A stretch of DNA of 64,000 bases, taken from positions 2,500,001-2,564,000 of the forward strand of contig OX031060.1 in assembly GCA_943736015.1 (NCBI GenBank), in the 5' to 3' direction. Source of the DNA: Tridacna crocea (Eukaryota > Mollusca > Bivalvia > Cardiida > Cardiidae). The translations under genes were made by a program, and so were the position numbers. Under the pieces are notes generated by a model. The model was not told the DNA's origin, searched no databases, and saw nothing but the letters and a program-made list of their open reading frames with translations. Positions within the stretch are counted from its first letter, which is position 1; every line of letters starts with the position of its first letter. Shown here one piece after another: positions 11,401 to 23,400 of the stretch.

Positions 11401-14400
11401 GAACACAAAACTTTCAAAGTGAGAGCTAAATCTCTACCCCTAAACCGCTGCCTCCCTCTTGTGAACAGAGAGGAAAAGTAGTTGACTAACAAGGACTGTG
11501 AATCTGGACTCCTTGGAGGAATAAAGAACACCTATACTATTACATTATTCCCATTATTTCATACCACTCACCTTAAATCTTTACTACACAAGAAATTTAT
11601 AGAGTTCTCAAAGTGAAGCTTCCAGGCATTTATAGATGACAAACTAAAAACGGCTCATGTGATTGAACTTGTTTTGATAAGGTTAGAAAACATTGTTGGA
11701 AAAGGAGATATACTGTTTGCCAGAATTTTCTACTTTGCCTCAATGTTTTCAAAAGATTTCTGTCTCGATATTGTTTAAAACTCAGGATTGTGTACTATGT
11801 TTCGGATGTTTGTTTTGCACACGACGTAAATGTATCGCCAAGTATCGATACAACAAGTAAGTATCGTGATATACTATCGCCAGCAAAAATATTATGATGC
11901 ACCGATGCATCGATGATATCGCCCCAGCTCTATTGTGTAGTAAAGGGTTTAGCCTTTCATTATGGCCAAGACCAGAATCTTGAACATTTGCTGAAGATTT
12001 AAGCCTTTACCATACAATTACTAATTTACAAGACCCTTAAGAAGAAAGCTTTGGAAAACATTGTGATAAAGTGTTTTGTGTAAAAGATTCTATGGTAAAC
12101 CAAATTTTATGAATCACTTCAAATTTGTTTTCTACATGTGCTTTTAAAGGTGGGTATTAAGCTTTTTTAAATCACACCAAATATAAAAATATATATATCA
12201 CTGAAATTTATATGAAAAAAACGATACGAATCATCATTAATTAAGAATCATAAAATTACGGAAAAATTTTTTTTGATGGTATTCCCTTAAAAGACTGCGT
12301 AGCCTCTTAAGCTATTTTTAGATTTCCTGCCAAAAATCGAAAAAGCATTGTGGGAATGTTATGTGACTGGCACATGACTAATGACGTTTAAATTCCATAA
12401 CATAACAAAGATGTAATTATTTTCCATAATGTCTTCTTCGGACACTATGTTTGAAGCTTCATCTTATGTTTCTGGTATGTAAATGAGCGAGTTGTTTATG
12501 TAAAAATAGACAGTGTTTCCCGTCGGTGTCCACACAGGCTGTAGTAAATATCTAATTTCTCTTGTTGTTGGATGGTTGTCGACAACTGGGATTTAATGAA
12601 TGAAAATTAAGAGGCTTTGGCAGTATAAGGATGATTTTTTTGTTCTTTTGTAAAGTTTTTGTCCCAAAGTCTGAATGGCCACCTTTAATATAAATGTGTC
12701 TATCATTTTGTTGTCTGATAAATCATAAAAGTGCAAAAATTTACTGTAATTTCAGGAGAGTTTGAAACATTCCCAAGGTTTGGAAAGTCTAGATTGACAA
12801 GATCGACCCGTCAGAGTAAGTCAAATGTTTTCTGTTTATTTTTTGTCAGCTTTTATCAGGAAGTGATTCAAGATTTTGTATCAAAATACATTTTTTTGTG
12901 TTTTTATCCGTTTATCACTCGAAACCTAGTTTACTCTTTGCAAAACGGCAAAATTTAAGACTTGTGCAAATCCAAAGAAATTATAGATCAGAGCTCCAGA
13001 TAGAGGAAGTGATTTTGATTTCAAAATTAGACATATTAATATTCTCCGCTAAACCCTATGTTGCAGGTACTCATTAGAATTGTCTCATCGAGACAATTCT
13101 AATGAGTACCCACACCTTAGGGTTTGGAAGAGAAATACTAGATTTAGAATACCTTCACTCCCTCTTATCTGGAGCTCTGATAGATGACAAATTCATTGCA
13201 ACTCAAAAATGATTTCTTTCTTTTGAACAGAAGAACTTGTTTTGAAAAGGAGAAAGTATTTTCTCCTTTTCATACAATGCTTCCAAAAACTTTCATCTAT
13301 GTTGTCGTTTAATCTTGGGATTATTTTGTAAAGGGTTAGATGGCTATTGGAAGGAAGTCTCTTGAAAACCTTGAGGCGCTAATGGAGAAAATACAAAGTA
13401 ACTTCTTTTCCTACAATGTTTTTTAACTCTTTACTCTATAGATACTCATTTCTACACATTGCTTGTAGGAACCTTTGGAAAACATTGTGGCAAAAGGTGA
13501 AATTGCTCGTGACGAGCAATTTCACCTTTTGTCACAATGTTTTCTATGCTATCAAAAGGTGTCATATACACATTAGAAATGGCTTTATCCTTGATGTTAT
13601 TTTGGGTCAATTAGAGATACAATAGAAATACCTTATGGGGTAAAGGGTTAACCAATTAAAAGCAAGTTTCATCATTTGTGTCATGCTTGATAAATGGTCT
13701 GCATATGCCTTGAATTTGGACAAGACTTCAATTTTGTCCTATTGTACAAAGTTAAGTTGAGTGTGTAAGAAGTGCTCCAGGGTTGTATTTGTGATTGTTC
13801 TGTGTCTATTTTCTATCATGTGTTTTCTGATGTGTTTTATCAACCTTTATCTTACATTTACTTGATGGGCTACTTTTTCAATCTGGTTGCCTATAAGGCT
13901 TTACAAGAATGTTTGTTGCCATGTTGTGGTGAAATCTTGAACAAATGTAGAAAAAGATTATGTTTGGCCAGAAAATGGGTCCATAGGCAAATCCTAGGGG
14001 GAGTGATTTTAATTTCAAAATTGAAAATATTAATAATTCTCCACTAAATCCTATGTTATGGATACTCATTAGAATCGTCTCATTGAGATGATTCTAATGA
14101 GTACCCACAACATAGGGTTTGGAAGAGAGATAATGAATGTAGAAGACTATCACTCCCTTTTATCTGGATGTCTGATTGTAGATGTCACATTTTCAGGACA
14201 ATGCTTTCGAGAACATGTTCAGAGTGTTTGTCCTGGTTATATTTCCGATGAGTTCTAAATTGCTGATGGTAAAATACTATTTATAATTCTACATTTTACA
14301 GGTCATGCTGGAGTGGAAACAGGGAATACTCTTGATTCAAACCAGAATGTGAGTTTACACTTAACCCATTACCATACAAAGTGAACCCTAATTTTAAATG

Positions 14401-17400
14401 GCCCTGAGAAAGAAGACCTTTGAAAACATTGTGGAAAAAGGAGAAAATGCTTGTAACCAGCATTTTCTTCTTTTTCCATAATGTTTTCAAACCTTTCAGA
14501 GAAACGAAGCCATTAACTGAGCTTCATTAGATGCTGTGTCTGCACATACACTCAATTTGGACCAGTCTATAGTATAGTCATGTGGCAGAGTTAAGCTAGT
14601 ACCACACATTACAACAACTAACAATAATGTGTAGATTCTTAGCTCTTAGAGCACTGACTAATGAAAAGGAACTAGGAAGTTTTCATTTAGAAAGAAAAAA
14701 AAGCTAAAATATTAGGAAATCAGTGTTGTTATTTCCAGAATGTGTAATAAAGTAGCATAAATGTGTTTCCTAAAGATGCTTTCAATTTGGAAATTTTTAC
14801 CAAATGACGAAATTTTGACCTCTCCACATTGAAAGAATTTGCAAGCGATGAATCGATTGTGATTCAAAAGTTGTGATTTGTCCTTCTTCAGGTAGAAAAC
14901 ATTATGGGAAAAAGAGAAAATGATTGTTACCAGCATTTTCTGCTTTTCTCAATTTTTTATCAAAAGCCTTTTGAATAGGGTTGTTAAAAGGCAGGATTGT
15001 GTTGTAAAGGGTTAAAGCTGAGTTGAGACATAAGAAATGTTGACAATTGAAGAAAATTTTTCTCCAGAAAACAAACACACAAGTCATATTCCAAATGAAA
15101 CAAGATGCAAAAGTATCAAATTACTCCTTTTCATAGAGGAATCAACTGATAACAAGATGCCTAAATTTGTTCTGCTGTGTAAGTTTAATGTTACCTTCAA
15201 GTGGATATTAGAAACCCAAAGGTTGCTATTTTAAAGTTAATTTTTTGGGAGAAATTTCTTGTTCTTGGTCAGTGTAGATCAAAGATCAGACTGCTGATTT
15301 TTTGCAGTCTGATCTTGATCTGCATTGTCCACAACAGGTCAAAAAGAAGCTCAAAGGTTGCCATTTTAAAGTTAATTTTTTGGGAGAAATATCTCCTTCT
15401 TGAGATCAAAGATCAGACTGCACCTTTTATGCAGTCTGATCTTGGTCAACATTGTCTGCAAAAGGTCAATGAGTCGCAATCAGCAGCCTACGGGTTTAGA
15501 TCATTCAAAGATTTTTTTGTTAAATTTCACTTCTAGGTCACTTCATCATTTCACAGTGAATACTTTCCAGAGGTAGAGTTTGAAGCACTCAAAGGTAATT
15601 TCCATATTGTCTAGATTTCTATTTGATTTTGAGCCATGCTCTGACAAAGGGGACTTAATGCAACTCAGTTACACATGATACAAACCCAAGTCATAAAATA
15701 CTTATTGACTGATAGGAGCCTATTTTTACAATAACCAACTTAACCAATTACCACACAATCCCTACTTTTGACGCCCCTGAGAAAGTAGCCTTTTGAAAAC
15801 ACTGTGGGAAAAGGAGAAAATGCTGGTAACCAGCATTTTCTCCTTTTCCCACAGTGTTTTCTATCCTTCCCAGAACAAACTTCAATTTTACAGTTACCTT
15901 TATTTTGTCGTCTGCAAATGCTTTCAATTTGAACCAGTCTAAAATTTTCTCGTTTGGTAAAGAGTTAATCGTGAGGCAGATTGATCCTATGAAAAACAGA
16001 AAATTGAAGAAAAGTGAAAAGTTTCGACCTAAGTCTGTCTGTGCGTAATGCGCAGGCTGACCTGAGTCAATACTTTTCGCAGATGCATTAAACCCCTTTC
16101 CACAGAACATGGCTCATTTATTTTGAATCCACTTACTGTAAACTTAACCCTTTACTCCATAGATACTCATTTCTACGCATTGCTTCATTTTGCTTGTATG
16201 AGCCTTTGGAAAACATTGTGTCAAAAGGTGAAATTGCTCATGAGGAGCAATTTCACCTTCTGTCACAATGTTTTCTATAGATGCTATCAAAAGGTGTCAT
16301 ATACACATAAGAAATGGCTTCATCCTTGCTGTTATTTAGGGTCAATTAGAGATACAATAGAAATGCCTTATGGGGTAAAGGGTTAAAGGCTAAGGGATCA
16401 GGGGTGGAGTGGAAATACAGAGTTTCCCTTGACTTGAAACCTTTTCAGGATGCGATCAAATTTAAAAATGAATGGTTGGAATAGATTTGTTTGGTGTGGA
16501 TGCAACCATTACCAAGAAGACTACGAATTAGGCATTTCTTGGTAAAGTTACGATCACAGATTTATGCATGCATGGCAGCAAATTCTCTTTGGTTATCAAA
16601 CAGATTAAGATGTTCATCCCAAAATAGAATTGTTGGCGTATAGGTCTTGTTATATTGTTAATACTTGACTTACACTAATTCTTTGGTAAGTTATGCCTTT
16701 CCCATATAAGCCTTGGCTTTTACAGCACTGAGGTTGAAGGCATTTGAAAACACTATGGAAAAAGGAGAAGATGCTCATAACTAGCATTTTCTCCATTTTC
16801 CACAGTGTTTTCTTCCCTAACAGATGAAAATACCACCTTTTTAACTACTCTAATTTTGTCTGCAAATTCTTTGAATTTCAATAGACCGAAATTACCTCAT
16901 CTTGTAAAGAGTTAAGATAAAAAAGACATTCTTAAGAGTAGTATTGGGACAACAATTCCACTGTATCAGATCTACAAAGTGGTGATTGTACCAAATTCTT
17001 AAGGACAGATGCTCATGAACACAGTTGCATTTGTTGCTTAATCTAGCATGTTTGATTTGAATCGTCATATAGCATAAAAAGTTAACGTGATTTGAATTGT
17101 CATATTGCTTAAAAAGTTAGGCCTATGTGGACAAGATTTATTTAAGTTTAACTCCTTACCACACAATGCCAACTTTAAATGACCATTAGGAAGAAGTCTT
17201 TTGAAAACATTGTAGGAAAAGGAGAAAATGCTGGTTACCAGCATTTTCTCCTTTTCCCACAATGTTTTTTACTCAGTCAATGGACAGTTTCATCATTTGA
17301 GCCGTATTGAAATTGTTGTCTGCAAATGCTTTGAATTTGGATGGGTCTAACATTTTGTCGTGAGGTAAAGAGTTAAATGGTACATGTATTTTAAATATGT

Positions 17401-20400
17401 CATGATTTGCATTCTTAACTTCCTTTGGTAGGGAATTCAAATAAGTTATCACAGCTGGCAAAAATGAAGTGCTGTACAAGCTAGTTCTGCCAGCAATTTT
17501 ATTTCAAATGATTTGGCCTAGGAAAGATAAAGTTAGGATAGAATATGAACTGTGATATGGTTTAAAACTCTTTACCGGGTGACAAAATTAAGATTTGAAC
17601 ACATTTCAAGCATTTGCAGATGTGTTGTAGGTTATATGCTCGTAAAAATGATAAGATTGGTAATTGAAAGGTAAGAATACACTGTCGGGAGAAGACATAC
17701 ATGTACTTCACCTTCTCCCAAAATGTATAAAACAACTTTTTCTGTGTCATTAAACCATGGCAATTTTATTAACCCATTACCACACAATCCCTACTTTTGA
17801 CGGCCCTAAGAAAGAAGCCTTTTGAAAACACTGTAGGAAAAGGAGAAAATGCTGGTAACCAGCATTTTCTCCTTTTCCCAGTGTTTTCTACCCTTCCCAG
17901 AACAAATTTAAATTTTTCATTCACCTTTATTTTGTCGTCTGCAAATGCTTTCAATTTGAACCAGTCTAAAATTTTGTCGTGTGGTAAAGAGTTAAAAGGT
18001 TGAGCTAGATACAAAGATCAGAGCTCCAGATTAGAGGGAGTGATGGTATTCTAAATCCTTTATTTCTCTTTCAAACCTTATATTGTGGGTACTCATTAGT
18101 ATCGTCTCAATGAGACGATTCTAATGAGTACCCATGACATAGGGTTAAGTGGAGGATAATTAATGTTTTAAATTTTGAAATCAAAATCACTCCCTCTATC
18201 TGGAGCTCTGACAGATGTATTTATCAGTAGGGCAATTATTACGAAAGTTAGATGTATTTTTTTTGACAGACATAAGTCACCATGTGGCCAGTTTTATTGA
18301 TGATGGGGATCCAGAGCCGAGTGATGCTGATACATTAAGCTCATATTCGACATGCTCTGACGAGAGTGTATACAGTGATTGTTTAGACGAATCTCCCATA
18401 CTAGAACAGACATCAGTATGTGAACAGGCATCCAGTCAGGATGAACTGTATCTGGGTGAGGCATTTGTCTTCTTTTCTTTTGTTCTTTTCTTATGTCCTT
18501 GGGTTTACCAAATAATGTATAATTATAACTTTTTATGCCACTGCACCTATAGATTTTGAGTATGTTGTTGGAAAAAGAGCAATTGCTTTAGAAAGAATTG
18601 TTTGTAATCAACATTTTCCTTTGTCCCTAACATACCTGAAATTTTTGTTCTTTGGTATATAGTTATCTCTGGAGTTGTATTGTTTAGACAAAAAATTTCT
18701 ATTGACAACTTTTGCTATCTCTTTCAATACGGATGATACTTCAGACTTTGGATTTGTTGTGCGTTATGAAAAGGAAAACCTGTAACAGAAAGGCATATAA
18801 TCCTAAATATATTTTTAACACATTTATGTAGCTTTTTTCGGTATGGAATTTAAGTATTCACATTTAACCCTTTACCCCATAAGGCATTTCTTTGGTATCT
18901 CTAATTGACTCTTAAGTAACAACAAAGATGAAGTCATATTTTAAGTATATATTACACCTTTTTATAGCATAGAAAATATTGTGACAAAAGGTGAAATTGC
19001 TCATCATGAGCAATTTCACCTTTTGCCACAATATTTTTCAAAGGCTCATACAAGCAATGTGTAGAAATGAGTATCTATGGAGTAAAGGGTTAATAAGTAT
19101 TTGCTGCACATTTCAGTGTTTTAATAAGCTTGAGAAAGAAGCCTTCTGAAAATCAAATAGCTGCAGCTGAGCATTGGCTGTGGCATATGTTATCCTTGTT
19201 TAGTTTTAGTTTATTATATCGTTTCATATACATGTATTAGACACCGACATGAATGAGGCAGAAAGAGAGAAAGATGAGGTAGATCATGAGGGACAACTTG
19301 TCAGACCAGATCTTGTATGTGATGGACATGGGTCAGGAATGAACAGCAGGAAACCCAAGGTTGGTTTATGTAATGATGCACAGCATGTTTAACTCTTTAC
19401 CATATGACAAAATTTTTGGACTGGACCAAATTCAAAGCATCTGCAGATAACAAATTATATCTTTTTCTCCATTTCCCTCAATGTTTTCAAAAGGCTTCTT
19501 CCCCAGGGTCGTTAAAAGTCATCATTGTGTGGTAAAGGGTTTATTTGTCTGCCACAAATGTTTTCATTTCAATGTTGACTTGTCTGTAAAATTTTGGGAT
19601 CTAGCATAAAGCAGGTTGTAGCTGAAGTGCTCCTTTACAAGGTATCTCTTGGAGCCAGGGTATTTGCAAGTAATCCAGATTTATGGATAAGTGCTGGTTT
19701 GCTGATATGTAATGCTATTAAATCGGCTTAACTTAGTCTTCTATAAAACCTCTAGAAGTGATAATGATTTGAAAAATAGATAGTTCATTGAAACTTGTAA
19801 CAGATAATTAACCCCTTAACAGACGACAAAATTTTAGCCTTGTCCAAATTGAATGCATTTGCAGACGACAATTACAGTGTGGCTCAAATGGTGCAATTAT
19901 TTATTGTTAGGATAGAAAACATTGTGGGAAAAGGAGAAAATCCTGGTTACCAGCATTTTCTCCTTTTCCCACAATGTTTTCAAAAGGCTTCTTTCCAAGG
20001 GTCGTTGTAAGGCGTCACTGTGTGGGAAAGGTTAAAAAAATGTAAAAGATTATTAATTTTATTGCATATTATAGGTTAAAGGTGTGCAATTTGACGAGAC
20101 ATTTACAGTTGAGGAGTCCAATTTCTCCCCAAGGACTGAAAGAAATCCTCCATTAGGAAGGCCATTGAGAAAAATTCAGACAGAGTTCATCCCCTTCACT
20201 GAAATAACAGAAAGGCAAAGTGGTATAAATCAACCTATCATGTTTAGATGTGATGATGATGATGGCGGTTTCAAGGGTAATCATGACAGACAAATGTACA
20301 ATGGAACTGATAGAAGTATGTCAAAGCATATTTCTAAGGTGTCCTCCTCAAGAAACTGTAGAAGTTACGAAAAAGATGAAATTTGGCAACAATCTATGGA

Positions 20401-23400
20401 AGGAAGAACAAATGATGAAGATCTAGTTACGAAACCCACCTTACAAACTGCAAAAAACTCTTTACGCAAACATGAATTTATTTCCAAGAAAAGACATGTG
20501 TTCCTTCGTCCAAAGGTTGAAAAAAAGTTTACTGATAAAAATCCAGAATTTCCATTTTCAAGAAATTTATTTCTGTCTCCGAGGCTGACATCCCTTGAAT
20601 CTGTGCAAAAAGAACAAGCAAATATGACCCCAACAGACCATAAATATTGTGATTTAACTGATTCTTCAAGAAATTCTCCCAGAAACTCTGCTAGTAAAAG
20701 TAGTAAAAGTCTGAATAAGTCAAATTCAAAGCACACTGATTCAGGTTTCAGTACATTTCATGAGGAGAACTCAAACTTGGAAAATAATAGTGGGAAAGAA
20801 GTCAGCATTCTCAGTATGAAAAATTTACAAGTTTTCAATGAATCATTTATGGAGAATACAAGCTTGTTAAATGTAACTGATGGACTAAAATCTCCAGACA
20901 AACAGGCTGCCGCAGAAACGAATCAGAAAATCAGTTGCTGGTTAAATGAGATCAATGCTGAAAAGCAAGCAAAGACATCCGATAGAAAAAATTCCTCAAC
21001 AGAGAGAATTCATAGAAAGAACTCAGTTGGAAATTTAAGACTGTCTAAAGAAGAGATGCAGCTCATTGAACCTAGAAATGAAGTTGAGTTTGGTGAAGTT
21101 GAACTACATAAGGTACCATTTTCTCCTGGGAAAGTTAAACAGCATAAAATATCATCTTCAAGCACTTGTTTATTGAGATCTCCTGAAGAGGAGTTGAACA
21201 GGTCTATCGAGAAGCAGAGGTCTCGTCAAACAATGCTGAGCAGAATTCCTAAAGTGATACATGATAGACCAGTTATCAAGAAATGTGTGCGTAAACTAAA
21301 TATTGCAGAAACATTTCAGCAGATGAAAACTTTTAATGCTGGAGATTTGTTGATGATGGATAGCCATCAGCATAATTTAAAACATTGCCATGGCCCTGAT
21401 CAAGTTAAAGACACAAAAATTGTGGCAGGAAAAAGGTGTATTGGTGATGTTGATGATGATTGTGAAATAGACCATCATTTAAATCATGCAAAGCCTCATG
21501 ATGCAACTGACTTTCGGCTTCCTAGCAAGTCACGTAGAGTTCAGAGTAGTAAGAAAAACTGTCCAGCAGAACAACATCAGAGAACTTATTTTCCCCAAAC
21601 CTTTGATCAAGAAGTTAAAGAAGATGTTTTGTGTAGTCCAATCAACTGTATAGTAAGACAAAATGATGAGAAAAGATTACCTTTTTCAGCAAAAGATACC
21701 TTGAATGTAAAAGAGAATATGCCCACATATGGTAGTCCATCCCAAACAGGAAAAACATCGGAGATTTCAAGCTATGCAGAGCAATTCAACCAACTGAAGT
21801 CACCAAGTGCTCGAAAGATTATTCAAAAGTATTCAGACTCTCGACAGAGAGTGGATCACTCTCTTTCAAATACTTGTAAGAGAGGCATACTTTTGAATGA
21901 AGGACAGAATGAATTTGATATTTCTACAGTCAATTGTGATAAAACATATGATTACAAAGAAAAACTGAAAAAAGGAAAAGGACAATATCATGAGTCTCTT
22001 CATCAATACCCTGAATATAGGAACTCTTTTGATGAGTCTGAGGATGAGTTCGATATAAGAGAACCTTATGATGGATACAATACATTCCACATTGATAAAA
22101 AACAGCATTACAGAGACTCATATTCCAATATAGGTAAAGTTCAAATGAAAGCTAGCAATAAATATATTGCGGGTGAACAAAGATTTGAAAATAACGACAA
22201 ACAGTATCGTATAGAAAGATCACAAAATTATACAGAAAGACCGCGACATTTTGAGAAAAACAGACCATGTGGTAGAGATAAGTGGTATCATGGTCCAACC
22301 GGGTACCAAGAAGATGAATCAGAGAGTGTACATGATACTGAAGAGTATGTAGTTGATGGGGATGGACATCTCACATTTCAACAGCGATCTTGCAGCGAGG
22401 GTTTGCCTTCAGGGTTGTTGGTTTATGAAGACAGAAAAGTCCCAAATAAACAAATTGGTCTGAGTTATAAAGAACAAAGATATATTTCTGATGAGTCAAT
22501 AAAGAATGCAGAAAGAGATTATGTTGAGAAGGATAGCAGTATGTATGGTGCTCAAGATATGGTACAAGACTTTAGATCACCTCACAGGCTAAATGTTGCT
22601 AGTAGCAAAAACAGAAAATCACCAAAATCATACATTCCTCCGTCAAACCAATGGTTTGTAAACACAGGCAGTAATTCTGTGCAAATGTTGAACCATGTAT
22701 CTACTGTTGGACAATCTGGTCGAAAAAATCAGTCATATCATAAAGAGTTTTTGGTGTCAGTTGATAATGGTGTAAATGATGATGATGAAAGAAGAGTACA
22801 AGAGGAGGAGCGTGAAAATGATGGAGAATATTTTTTGCCACAAAGAAGAAGTAATAGGAGAAATGAAGTTATAAAATTTGTAGAAAATGAATGTCAGGAA
22901 TTGGGGTATAACAGGGACAAATTGAAAGACTGTCTACAGCAGTCTGAACAAGCTGTTGAAAGATTTCTTGAGTTACGTCACATGTTGGATGATGCAAGAA
23001 AGGAACGTCATGGTTCAGACAGTATTAGACAGGAATATCATGGGTTGGGCAATGTAAGAAAAGGTCCTGTTCCTGTGATTCAAGGTAAGGAACTAAATAG
23101 GCCCAGTTCAGAAAACTATGATAGAGGGAAGGAAAGACAGAACAAATTGAATGAAATTCATGGAGTAGAAAATGAACAGATAAGAAATCAAAGGAGCAAA
23201 GGTGTTTTAATGACACCAGAATCTCATAAACACATAAAGAAAGATGGTAGAGAGAGTTTTGATACATCATCAGTCAACAAAGAACATAGATTTGATGCTT
23301 TTTCTCCAAGTGTTTCGATGGCAAAGTTACAACTCAACACTCCCACAGGTAATAGAAAAAGAACCTCACAGGATTCTGTGAGAAGTTATACCTCATTATC

